A stretch of DNA of 64,000 bases from Entomortierella parvispora (lineage: Eukaryota > Mortierellomycota > Mortierellomycetes > Mortierellales > Mortierellaceae): the NCBI GenBank assembly GCA_963573315.1, contig OY752145.1:2480001-2544000 (forward strand), read 5' to 3'. Below are positions 53,677 to 64,000 of the stretch, piece by piece. Below the pieces are notes generated by a model that was given only the letters and a program-made list of their open reading frames with translations, made no database searches and had not been told where the DNA came from. Positions within the stretch are counted from its first letter, which is position 1. Each line of letters opens with the position of its first letter. A program made the translations under genes and the position numbers.

Positions 53677-56600
53677 TCAGCTGGTGCGGCATTCGGGCAG
53701 GCTAGACACCCCATCTGAGATCGCATTTTCTATGTTCTCTAGAGTCTGGTCAAACATATCAAACATATCTCTAATTTTCTCCAAACGAGTGTCGAGGTAC
53801 TCGGCTGCTTGCAAAGCCAGTGCAGGGTCACCCGCGGGCGTATTGCCTGCGTCGGCCCCAGGAGGGCAGAACTTTGCCGGTCTCGCTCGGCCCAGTATGA
53901 ACTGAAGACAGATGTACGCGATATTCTCCGATCCAACCACATCCCGATCAAAGTACTGTTTGCAATTTGTACAATACTTGGATCGCCGTTCTCCATACTG
54001 CAGGAACGCGTCACAATTTTGGCGGAGGCACTTTGCGCTGGTGTAGTACTCATCCACACCCACAACAATGTATCCAAGCCGCCTAGCCTATATCACAACG
54101 ATGTGGAAAAGAAATGTCAAGCTGATGACAGCATCAGGACTTCACAAGGACCTTTTCCCCTTGCTTCATATACTTACCCTTTGAGTGAATCGCCGCTCCA
54201 ATGGCCCATGTTTAGATGGCAGGCCCGTTCGAGAATTGAACGAGCCAAGACCAAGAGCAAACACCACTGTTTTTCCAGCACTTCCATCCGCCTTCTTGCC
54301 CGAGTAGACTCCTGCAAGCTTGAAGATTTGATCTATCGCAAGATCTATCGCCCTCTGTTGCGCTTTTTTCAGATCCCATTTTCTCTTCAGCATCCAATGG
54401 GAGTGATAAAAGTCAAATAAAACATCCTGCAACGTTCCTACAAGGTCTGGCACTGGTGTGTTCGGCTCCATCAATCCCCCCAGAATCTGCTTGGCTGGAC
54501 CATGCATGTAATGCAGGTAGTCTTGGATAGATAAGTGCTTGCGGGGCGGGATATTCGTCTCGAGCAGATGGACATGCTCCTTGATCTTTTTCTTCCTCAC
54601 AGCCTCTTGGAACAGTCGGACTGGCTGATAAAGGAATGACCGTCGGATGCGCTTGGACGCACGGTCGTTTGTTGTCCCTGATTTCTCGGCATTGAGAGTC
54701 AGGCGCGTGGCTGTCATCGAAAAAACCTCGCCTGGATCGATACCAATGACAGTGACATCTCCTTGGGTAAGATTGCCAAAGTCAAACACGCTGGCATTGG
54801 GCAAAGCAGCTGTCCCTCCCCCAAAAGTGTATGTAGTCCCGTTGTTGAACCTGACGGGACCTGGATTCTTCGACTGTGGGACGAGATTGGGAGCGGTTCC
54901 GCCCTGGGCTCCCACCCGTTGGTCTCCAGCATCTTCCGGGATGATCTCGTCATCATTCCCGTCATCATATTCCTCACCTTCTTCATCACCATCGTTGTCA
55001 TCCGGTGGCATCTCGTTGGGGTTGTCGTCATTGTCGTACTCGAGATATCCGTCGTTGTCGTCACCGTCGTCACCATCCCTATCATCGTCCTCATCGTCTT
55101 CATCGTCATCTTCATCGCCATCTTCATCACCTTCGGGGTCTTGACTGTCGTGGTCGTTTGGCTTTTTCTTCGCTGGCTTTGGTCGCTTGAAGTCGAGCAC
55201 CGGGACATTGAGGACAAGTCCATTCGTCTTGAAACTTTGCATCAGCACCATCGTTCTTCTTGCCTTCTCTTTCGACCTATCGTTTGTTGCCGCTTCAGGC
55301 TTGTCACTCAGGAGCCGTACTTTACGATGGTACCGTCGAGACTTGTCGGGCGTCCTGGACCTTGTCCCAGGGAGATTGGCGGAGGGACGGAACCCTGGCT
55401 CATCAATCCTATAGAGGATTTTGGATATGAACCATCCCTTCTCTTTGGTGACATACGCTGTTCGTTGCTGGCTGGTTGTCCTGCTTGTGCCAAAGATGCG
55501 AGTAAGGAGGTTGCTCAAAATGGGGTCATGGAGCTTGCTTCCAGGTGGTTTGGCCTCCAGAAACATCAGCAGATCATCGCTGTTCACCTGTGTGAAAGTG
55601 GCCGCTGTCTTGCCCTGAACAAAGTCAGCAAATTGACCATTGTTATGCTGAAAGAACCACGAAATGTAGTCGTTCTTGTTGGAGCGTGGCCAGACCTGAT
55701 GGTCAATCTACTCGTCACAGAGAAAAGATGCGTCAGTACATTGACACTTATTCATAGATATTTGACACTCATTAATACGCACTTTTGCGGTCCGATAATG
55801 CACTCGGATGTTCTTGAGAACATCTCTAGCTGACGATTGTCCTCCATTTGCGTTAAATAGCTGCCAACCCCTCTCTTGGTAGCTCTTGAAAGGGCTGGGT
55901 AAGGACTGTTTGTATAGAGCAAACATTCTGGCACAAGTTTGAGCGTCTGGACTCTTCGTCGCGTGTCTGGAACCTTTAAATAACAAGGTTATCAGGCCAT
56001 TGATGATATTCTGGCCACTGGTACTGCCAACAGTCTTTTCGAGAAAGTCTGCTGGCAGAGCATGAGAATCTTGTGGCTGTGGCTGGGTGACGGAAGGTGG
56101 ACCAGCAATGGATGGACCAGCAGAGGATAGACCGGAAATGGATGGACCAGCCGAGGATGGACCAGCGGAGGATAGACCAGCAGAGGATGAGGCCATTTGG
56201 CGGAACTGGTCGATGCAGACTGCATAGATATCGTACAAGTCGTTTTCCAGTCTGAGTTTTGTCTTCACACAGTCTTGAATGCGCCTGTTCACAACGATAG
56301 CCTCATGAGCAGGCAAACACTGCTCGATGTTGCCAAGTAGAGACCCTGCCGTGATAGTGACGACCCCAAACTTCTTCCTCAGTTCGCGGAGCTCTATTGT
56401 TTCTGCAGTGACGTTGGCGGGCTTTTTGTCCTTTGTGGGGTCGTCCTCTTCTTTTTGCTGATGTATCTTTACCCGGCCCGTTCCAGTGTTAGCCTTATTC
56501 TTGCGTTTGCGTTTGCCCTTGCCCTTGCGCTTACGCTTGCCCTTGGCCTTGCCGCTGCCATGCTTTTGGCGTGGACCAGTGAGTTTTAATTGGCACTTCT

Positions 56601-58525
56601 CAATGTCTGCCACTTTGAGACCTGCAAGGAATGAGGCATCGGGATTGCCGTACGAATCTTTACTCCGAAAGATGTGCTCGTAAGGGTTACGCCAACTACT
56701 GGGACCACCTTTGCGGTAACTGCAGTTGTACATCCTCAAACTATTAAACTCGACAATCAACGTGTGGATTAGTCTTGTGCATCGAGCCCTTGCTGTTTTC
56801 TTGCACTCATAAATCAAACACTTACGTCTGCACTGGCACTGGCCTTATAGGAACCGTTCTGCTCCTCCTCATCTGCTGGATATATCGAGTGTACAAATTC
56901 TGGAACAGTTGAGGCTCGTCGATATTAATAGGTGCCTGTGGGTAATCTTGGTCGTTCTCTGCTTCTACCTCGGCGACCTGTTCGGGGGTAAGATCCTCGT
57001 ACTCGTGTTTTTCCCGACAAAACGTGGTAATCTTGGCATGGCCGCCCCCAGCCAGGGTTGTGCAGAGAAAAGCAAAAGCCCTAATGGATAGCTCATATCG
57101 ACCCGGTGAAACACTTCGCCCGTCGTTTAGACACCGTGTTACCACATTGCAGTAACGGCTCAGATATCCACGAGTCATTTTCCGCCATTCGTCGTCATCA
57201 ATCTTTGGCAACGTTGAATCCTCCGAGGAAACTTTTCGCTTTCGGGTTGATCTTTTTGCAGGTGATGCTGAAGAGCTGGAGGAAAAAGTCGTCGCCATTG
57301 GACCTACAGCTTTGACCACCTTGAATTTGCTGTGTGCGGGCTCTCCTGGCGATTCGGTTGGAGAGTGACGTCTCTTGCCTGTCGTTTTAGCTTTGCCTTT
57401 GCCTTTGCCTTTGACAGCTGCCTTCTCGACTCCTGCCTGATTAGCGGCGGTCTTCTTGGCGGCCTCAGCCTTCGCCTTTTTCTCAGCAGCCTTCTTTTTC
57501 CGCTCTTCCGCCTGCCTTGCTTCACGCGCCCTAAGGACCACCGGGTCAAAGTCCCGGATGATGTTTCGGTTTCTCTTGATTCCGAAGCCGGGAAAGTTGG
57601 TCGAGTAGTCGTTCTTGCAGACAATGGCCAAAGCTGTGAGCTGGTCGTCTTCGGAAAACTCCAATACTTTCTTGACCATCTCCTTTCTGTATCGCAGAAA
57701 GAAAGAACCTTTGGGGTTAGGCCGGAAGACAGTTTGTACCTCTGAGTACATGATCAAGTCAGAGTCTTTTGTCACGACGACAGTTTCATCTCTGAGTTCA
57801 TCACCCTGACTGGCTGGGACTTGTAGAGCTCCGTCGGATACGAAGCAAGCGGACGCAATGCAAGTGTCTGCCTCAGTGGCACACACACAGACCCTGGTGA
57901 GTCGATTGGAAACTTGAGGTAAACCATCAAATGTAGACACGGTAGAGCTGCTAGAGGAAGTCAACTGTGCTTGGCTGCACTCCTTAATGCCTTCGACAAA
58001 TGCTCGCTTCTGAGCATCACTCAGGCGATGGGCCTTGCGAAGGTCTCGGTAGATTTTGTCAGGAAGGCCCTTGGGGATCCAACGCGATCCATCAAATTTC
58101 TTCTTGAGAACGTCGAGGTTAGCGCCAGCGCGCTTTCGTGCTTGTTGCCGCGCATTTGCTCGGCGAAGGTGCTCTTTCTCCTTGGTGTAGCCGTCCGCGC
58201 CATCCAAGTGGAACGTGATGGACTGGCATCGTGGGAAGAGGGCCCAGGTGTCGGCAAAGATTTTTTTTGCCAAAGCTTTGATCTCTTGATGGGCTGGAAC
58301 CGCTGCGGCTGCAACAACCAGCCCGCCTTGGTCTCCCGCCCCAAGGCCACCAGACAGAGAGGAGTCGGAGATATAGTGCAGGCTTTTTTTATCAACTGTG
58401 GCGTTGATAAAATCATTGTAGTTGCAAGCCATCACGTCGTAATGCAGATTTTTGATGGTGATGGCTTTTGGATCCACATGAACGCCTGCGGAATTGATCA
58501 AGGGCCACAATCCTGCAATGCCCAT
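53677..58525 (-). CDS. XPG/FEN1-type nuclease joined to a Fanzor (TnpB-like) nuclease
   Basis: Four exons on the minus strand: 58525-56826, 56740-55783, 55707-54178 and 54087-53677. All phases match and give about 1532 aa. Residues 1-330 are an XPG/FEN1 nuclease with the conserved start MGIAGLWPLIN. Seven acidic positions line up with the FEN1 active site: D30, D108 (FHLDGAD), E218/D220 (TEAD), D254/D256 (TKDSD) and D306 (KNDYSTNFPGFGIKR). Then come Lys/Arg-rich, Ser/Pro and Asp/Glu-rich linkers. The C-terminal part is a Fanzor RuvC domain: RuvC-I VIGIDPGEVFS (D1210), VVFALGLGSF, GYIVVGVDEYYTSAKC (E1409), a zinc ribbon (CX4C, CX2C) and RuvC-III FDRDVVGSENIA (D1443/D1445). If exon 1 were not spliced, a TAA follows its donor at once, so two separate proteins are the alternative. 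Confidence 0.75.
56085..56190 (-). repeat. Short coding repeat SSAGPS in the linker
   Basis: Within exon 2 of the XPG-Fanzor gene, degenerate units of about 12-18 bp encode runs of SSAGPS/SIAGP. This is a flexible linker and likely slippage-prone. Confidence 0.5.
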
Positions 58526-59340
58526 AATTGAGATGTCTACAAGCCGAGTACTATCAAAGTTAGATCCCTGTCTGGATGCTACACACAGCACCCCGGGAGG
58601 TCATTTAGCTTACCTCGGAACTTTTCCTTCGTACAAGATATATCTGTAGCTTTTGCCTTTGGGGCGACTGTAGTGCAGCTGGTTGCCTGTGGGTGAAGAA
58701 GACTTGTTAGGAAGAAAGACAAAGTTGGCACTTTTGTTCACTCGCCTCACTTACTAACAGTCTTTGCTGTTTGCAGTCTTTAAAACAGGGCGTCGTGGCG
58801 GATAGACCGACTTTGGTGACGACAGTGGATGGGGTACTGTTGAAGAAGGAGCTGATAGATGTCGTGATTCGAGGGTTGGTGAACAGGTGGATGCGAGTGC
58901 AAGGTAGAGAAAGGTGCAGAGGAGAGCAAGAGTGTGGGAGGAAGGAAACATATGAAAGCAGGTTCATCGATTCAAATGTTCGTCTTATGGACCCCTGTGG
59001 TCTTTTACTTTTCCCCTCCGTCGAAACAATAGCGGGATGGCGCAAAAAATGTCTATTAACCTTTATTATTTGAAAATATTCATTTGTACAAGTTTGACTG
59101 TACTTGGAACACCAGCCTCCCTGCAGCATTTGCGATTGAGGAGATTCCCTCACACATCACATCGCGTCCATCACCCTTTCATTACGCGTCTCATTCCCTT
59201 TCTGTCACACATTTTGTCTACAATCCTCGCCAACCCTCTCTTGATTTCCCTTTTTCTCCTCGTAGGCTCAGGTAAAGTGATTTTTTTCCGAACCTCCCTC
59301 CCTCTCCTCCTCTCCTTATGAAGCCAGATGAGAGATATGT
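58526..59340. other. 5' region of the XPG-Fanzor gene
   Basis: No supported protein start lies upstream of MGIAGLW, which is the conserved start of this nuclease family. A GTAAGT donor on the minus strand near 58754 suggests an intron in the 5' leader. A small frame at 58754-58951 (minus) begins with a hydrophobic stretch but overlaps this leader, and I do not count it as a gene. Confidence 0.4.
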
Positions 59341-59850
59341 GGTTTGGAACTCACCATTTCGGATCATCTCTCTTGAGATACTCGCTTTGGATTAAAGAGC
59401 TTCCGTTGTGCGTGCGGAGGAGAATTAACGTTCTCATCAGCTGATTACTTTTCCGTCATGCGAGGAATTGTGATTGGTGTGTGGCACAGTGGCTGGACAA
59501 CACTTGTTAGCGGCGCCTCTCTAGCACAGAGGGCAGCTAACGCACCTTCGAGGTGCTCTCTTCATCTGGGAGAATGTGGTTTTGGACTCACCATTTCGGA
59601 TCATCTCTCTTGAGATACTCGCTTTGGATTAAAGAGCTTCCGTTGTGCGTGCGGAGGAGGATTAACGTTCTCATCAGCTGATTACTTTTCCGTCATGCGA
59701 GGAATTGTGATTGGTGTGTGGCACAGTGGCTGGATAACACTTGTCAGCAGCGCCTCTCTAGCACAGGGGGCAGCTGAATGCGCTTTTAGAGTGCTCTTCA
59801 TAAGAGAGATACAATACAACAATGAGCTAGCCATTTTAGATCATCTTCTC
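59341..59850. repeat. 237-bp tandem repeat between divergent genes
   Basis: Two close copies (about 59341-59577 and 59579-59815) share long identical stretches around ttcggatcatctctcttgag and gagcttccgttgtgcgtgcg. A third, partial and diverged copy starts near 59830. The repeat lies midway between the XPG-Fanzor gene (minus) and the gene at 59970 (plus). It could hold promoters for both, an element end, or satellite-like filler. Confidence 0.75.
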
Positions 59851-59969
59851 AAAGACCGGGGAGTATAATCACTATGGGTTTGAGAGCTCCAAGCTGAAGC
59901 TTGACGATATTTCTTCCCATTCTTGAAGGTGACACATCTGCCCTATCCTCTATCTTCTTATAGGCACAC

Positions 59970-62751
59970 ATGAGAGAGTCTCTCTTAACCGCTATCAACG
60001 AGGCGACTGGGACGCTGTCGTTGACTAATCCGCAGTATTTCGTCGAAACGATACCAACCAATTACAACGTTGAAGAATATGTGGATTCTTGTCAGGGCGA
60101 AGTACCGATGAAGCGACTGTACAATGAATGGAGCAACAAGCTCATTCCAAAGTTGATGGAGAGCAACGACAGATGTCTTCGAGAAACGGGGGCGCGACTT
60201 GGAAAAACCTGGAAGGCGGAGAAGCATCGCCTACTCGAAGATGCAAAGGACAAGCAGTCTACAAAAAAATTCAAGCAGGGTATGACTCAGGCGTTTCAAC
60301 GACACCAACTTACTGTCATGGAGCTATCGTCCCAAAGAATCGAAAAGGATCTTTCAGGAATATGTAAGCAGCTTTTGTTGATTGCGAGAATGAGAGATTG
60401 CCCTTCTTAAAATTGAAAAAAATAACTTAAATAGTCTATTTTAGTGGAGGAATCTCTAAGCTCTTGCGATTCCCCACAGACAGGATCATCGATACAAGTC
60501 CCCCAAGGAAGTTCAACACCCCGTTCTGCAGGTTTGTGGTATCAGTTTTGTTATTTTATTATTTTTATTAATATTGTCCCTTGCAACACTTTTGTCGACT
60601 GAATATTAATTTTAAATGAGCTTTCTCAATTATTGAGGCTGTTTAAATTATTTAATCCATCGGTGATCTGGCGTTTTGTAATCGCTCACTTTGTCGGAAA
60701 CGTTTCCGACAAAGTGAATGGTCAATGTTGAGCTCGCGAGCTTAAATTTCAACGGGTCCAATAGTTCAAACACCACTCAAACGCCCTTATCCCACCAAAA
60801 ACTAATCCATCTTCGAAAAAATTTAATCGGCCCATTCAGGCTCCGATAAGACAAAATCTCTGCAACGCACAATAAGTCTATAATATTTATTAATACTTTA
60901 TTGTTGTGCTTAGTCACGGCACTAAATGCGACAGGAGTTGACGTTGGTAGTGACTCCCATGAACAGCTTGAAACGAAAAACAACACATGCATTGAGTGGT
61001 TCGTGCACATATCGCAAAAGCTCTGGACTGCTGCCCCAATAGTAGGGACTTCTTCTCTGATATCTCATGTATCTTTTCATTTGTAGAGCTGGAGGTCGAC
61101 CACCGTAAGCGTCTTGCGACAGAATCAAAGTCGGCACACAAGATTAAGAACCGTAAGAAGGCACCTAGTGGAGACTCGAAGGCCACCATGCACAAGGCCC
61201 ACACAGAGAGCCGAATACACCGATACAGGTTGCTGGACAAGAAGCTTTTCTGGCGACTGAAATCGGGTCGGGCGGTGGAGACTGTACTCCATGAAGCAAG
61301 CCTGCAACCTGCGGCCACAACCAGGTATCATTGCCAAAGCTCATTCTAACATGTTCGGCGTATTTGCATACTTGAAGTTAATGTCTCACTAACCATTGTC
61401 TCCAACAGCATTTGCTCGTATGTGATCGACGTATCTTGCAGAACTACAAAAGCTCTCTTTGAAGTCGACGAGTGGGATGAGATCCTCGCCAAGACTCGTT
61501 TCGATCTGCCTCAGCTTCCTCGGCCAACCCTCCTCTTCCTCGATAAACTCAGACAAAGCATTCTTAAAGGCAAACACCCTAATTACATTCCATTACCTGA
61601 CCCTGGTGCAACGGATCAGAAAGATCTTGCAGACTGTATACTCGCACAGAAAACGGCAGCAGAATGGTATGATACTCTCCTCCAGGCTAAGACCATTTGT
61701 TTTGCATGTCATCTCATTCTCATCCTTGCTCCGTTTGTACAGGCACTTTCTTTACCACAAAGAACCCTCACCGTTTGTCGTGGATGATTTGTCGGAATCT
61801 TGGTGGGCCCGCGAATCTTGGGCCGCGCTTCATGACCTGTTGAACGATTTACCATCCATCTTTATGGTTGCTGGAGAGAAGCGTGGGCTGGACAGCTCTC
61901 GAAGGAGAAATATGGGGCGGCAATACAACCCTGAGGAACCATCTCGCAGACGGTGCGGCAGGAAGCTGGATCTAATCTGCCGAGATGAGCAACTCCTTCA
62001 CGACTGGATGGTGGTCGAGAGAATGCGACACTGGGATCCCCAATCGACCAAACTTTTGAAGGAGTTTGGGTGCGATGTGCTGCGTGAGATGGTGACGATC
62101 GCACACAATAGGATGTTTGAGGTTTCGGCTGCTTTTCGACGCTCATGTGTCTTCTTCGGAGGATATACTGGTGGTAAGAGAGATAACATTGATAACATTA
62201 GTATCCTAAAATGTGTTTGCTATGCGTACACTGTTTTTTTAATATTTCACTCTTTCTCCGATTCAAATAGACACTGGCTTTGGTTTCTTTCAGCTCCACC
62301 CTGCGACAGAAAAATCTTTCGTGCTCATGATGGAGCGTCAGCAGCTCTATACGTTGCCGCGCACAAAAAACAACTTGCAAGAGCCGTTCAAAGGCCTCGT
62401 CAAACTTTTACGCATCAGGGTACGTGTTGCTTTTCTTCGCCACTACGCGAGATTAGGCCCGTAATGGACTCATGCTTTTCTAACACTTTAGTCCTTTTTC
62501 ATGATCGTAAACAGACGGCTGTGAAGTCGACTATTGAAACGTACCGTCAACTTCACCGTGCACAGCATCCCCCTGAGAATGCCGCGGGCCAGGATCAACA
62601 GACGGATGAGGCAGATCTCTCCTGGATGACTGAGGATCCTGTTGGACTTTTCGATCCCAACGTTGTGGTAGCCTCATCACCGCTGGGCGCTGATGACCTC
62701 CTATCTGTCTTTGGTGACGAAGACATCCCTTACGAAAATGATTGCTTGTAA
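59970..62751 (+). CDS. Unknown protein divergent from XPG-Fanzor gene
   Basis: A spliced model of uncertain detail: exons 59970-60363, 60445-60531, possibly a small exon near 60915-60944, 61087-61324, 61409-61666, 61743-62173, 62271-62419 and 62515-62751. Phases agree. The N-terminus is a helical region (MRESLLTAINEATGTLSL, WSNKLIPKLMESNDRCLRE). A basic stretch (HKIKNRKKAPS) may mark nuclear entry. The best conserved-looking part is exon 6 (WWARESWAALHDLLNDLPSI, then CGRKLDLICRDEQLLHDWMVVERM and DPQSTKLLKEF). It resembles, from memory only, a family of unknown function common in mucoromycete fungi. The GRKxDxI...VVE spacing is loosely like a PD-(D/E)XK nuclease core, but no lysine follows the Glu. 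The tail is acidic (TEDPVGLFDPN). Position suggests partnership with the Fanzor-like gene. Confidence 0.5.
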
Positions 62752-63045
62752 TCCAAGAAGTCTCGAATAAAATTGGGCTAAATCGCGAAATCAGACTTCT
62801 TGTGACCTCAACGCTCTCTCAACCCATTGCGTCAGTCGGCTCATTCTGGCCACCGAGGCTGCATATCAGGGATGTCTGGTTTTAGGGGACGTGGGGGGTT
62901 TTTTTTTCAGGTATGGACAGTTACACCAAGGGAGTAAAGAAACGATCGAAAAAACACACAGCTGCCCTCCTTCAGACCGCCACAAGGCCACGTGAGCATC
63001 CGGAGTTTAGGTTCCTGCACTGCTCCTCGCTTTCATCGTGTTGCT

Positions 63046-63111
63046 AACCAACTTGCCTTCGGTGGACAACCAACTTGCCTTCGGTGGACAGCCAACTTGC
63101 CTTCGATGGAC
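63046..63111 (+). repeat. Three tandem 22-bp units
   Basis: Units at 63046-63067, 63068-63089 and 63090-63111 share the core ccaacttgccttcg and end in tggac. The first two are identical. The third begins the longer repeat that is also found at 52826. Only one unit is present at the left copy. Confidence 0.85.
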
Positions 63112-63159
63112 ATGGTGCAGGGGTTGCTGTCACTACTTCGCGCCCATTGTCCCGACACG
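63090..63159 (+). repeat. Flanking direct repeat, right copy
   Basis: 70 bp matching 52826-52894, with a continuous identical core of over 30 bp (including ttgctgtcactacttcgcg). The distance between copies is about 10.26 kb. Confidence 0.75.
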
Positions 63160-63513
63160 TGGTACGATGGGCTCGTTGTATGTAGCTCAAGGCCTACAGG
63201 ACTTTCTGCTGCATTCGAGAATCTGCGCCATAATTACGTCACTGGACGAAACGGGAAAAGGAAAATATGGGGAAAAAGGGAAAGCAAGGCTGACTTCGTA
63301 AATATTATTTCTTCAGATACATTCACCTCGTCCTCGAGAGCACCGGCATCTTCGAGCTCCCATGTCGGTACGTCCGGGTCAGCCAAAAACGCCCAAGCCC
63401 ATCCGCCATCCACAGCGAAGAGGAACCGAAAGAATCAATGTGGAGGAAGACCACATGCCGCCTGAGAGGCGGAGAAGGTAAGGTGAGAGAGTATCACCAG
63501 AAATAAAAGAGTA

Positions 63514-63515
<2 letters not shown>

Positions 63516-63545
<30 letters not shown>
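63516..63545. repeat. Poly-T tract
   Basis: A run of 30 T residues, followed by six A residues. It may be the tail of a retroposed sequence on the minus strand or slippage. Confidence 0.6.
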
Positions 63546-63552
<7 letters not shown>

Positions 63553-63598
63553 GTAACTGATGTTGATCTTGGACATGCTCTGTCCTCCTTTTTACGCA

Positions 63599-63716
63599 GG
63601 TTGCGCATGGAAAAGATCCTTCGGGTGACGATGATAGTGTCGATACTGATGAATTGGACAAACTTGTCGCAAACATCAAGTCTGTATCGCATGCTGAATA
63701 TGACAGCATATGTTGA
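63599..63716 (+). CDS. Possible terminal exon of an unknown gene
   Basis: After an acceptor-like tttttacgcag, the frame VAHGKDPSGDDDSVDTDELD continues with KLVANIKSVSHAEYDSIC and a stop. Its composition looks coding (acidic, no low complexity). The nearest upstream exon candidate ends in a different phase, so the gene model cannot be closed. It may be a relic. Confidence 0.25.
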
Positions 63717-64000
63717 ATGGTTCGCTGTTATTAACGTTTAAAAAGGATGCTAAATCCTGTCCATTTGGGTTAGTGGATCGTAGATGATAAATGCATTGGA
63801 TGCTTGATTGACCAATATCGGGAGAATGTCATCAATGCAAAGCGACGTCATGATCTCAAAAAGACTGACCCAGCGGGTACGATATACGAACCATGCGGGC
63901 TCAATATATAATGACTGCAGGTAATAGCATTTCCCGAACTCATCTATTCGACATCTTCATGATAGGATCCTGGCCGGGACGTTTGTACCATGGCATCACA

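Larger units (their letters stand above)
62752..63598. other. Region with 22-bp tandem repeats, no firm gene
   Basis: This stretch holds the right copy of the flanking repeat and the 22-bp units. The open frame at 62992-63465 runs through these repeats, so its first half is repeat-derived. Its Ser/Pro-rich second half shows no known domain. Confidence 0.4.

Noticed and set aside
58754-58951. Small minus-strand frame with a signal-peptide-like start
   Set aside because: It lies in the 5' leader of the XPG-Fanzor gene next to a GTAAGT donor, has no homologue that I recognise, and the rest is Ser/Pro-rich.
61743-62173. PD-(D/E)XK nuclease assignment for the gene at 59970
   Set aside because: A GRKxDxI...E pattern is present, but the lysine expected after the Glu is missing, so I kept the function as unknown.
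63046-63111. Tandem 22-bp units considered as a CRISPR array
   Set aside because: The units are directly adjacent with no spacers, and the genome is eukaryotic.
62992-63465. Open frame of 157 aa across the 22-bp repeats
   Set aside because: The first half is translated tandem repeat and the second half is Ser/Pro low complexity. No splice model supports it.

Overview
The window is nuclear DNA of a filamentous fungus. Genes are split by short GT-AG introns (mostly 60-150 nt), there are no operons, and TATA boxes lie 100-250 nt before several highly biased secretory genes. The mix of NudE, a threonylcarbamoyladenosine dehydratase, an SPX phosphate transporter, expanded S8 and M28 secreted or vacuolar proteases, AIG1-like GTPases and a Fanzor fits an early-diverging fungus. 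Mortierellomycotina is my best guess, by inference only.

Layout. (1) 0-4.4 kb: 3' part of a NudE gene, a small membrane protein with a very acidic tail, and a glutathione S-transferase. (2) 4.8-7.4 kb: a family of small secreted cysteine proteins, two intact and one broken; a further fragment may lie at 18.7 kb. (3) 8.0-12.6 kb: two nearly identical M28 aminopeptidases in tandem, each with a signal anchor and an acidic-dileucine sorting motif. (4) 15.0-36.6 kb: six secreted subtilases (S8 with a PA domain), each with one intron at the same site. Genes 3, 4 and 5 lie in an almost perfect 3617-bp tandem duplication, and gene 4 is a hybrid of genes 3 and 5. (5) 37.0-43.6 kb: a protein with twelve 11-residue repeats, a Tcd1/2-type dehydratase and a Pho87/90/91-type transporter. 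(6) 43.7-52.5 kb: a cluster of AIG1/GIMA-like GTPases, five intact and one broken, with similar G domains but different C-terminal tails. (7) 52.8-63.2 kb: a probable mobile or mobile-derived block. One long gene on the minus strand joins an XPG/FEN1-type nuclease to a Fanzor (eukaryotic TnpB-like, RuvC) nuclease through phase-matched introns. A divergent gene of unknown function faces away from it across a 237-bp tandem repeat. Hairpin-rich DNA follows the Fanzor stop, and 70-bp direct repeats flank the block.

How the genes may work together. The subtilases and M28 peptidases look like a digestion set: secreted endoproteases and vacuolar exopeptidases. The GTPase cluster resembles a fast-evolving, possibly immune or membrane-remodelling family. 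The most interesting candidate for an undescribed system is the XPG-Fanzor gene with its divergent partner.
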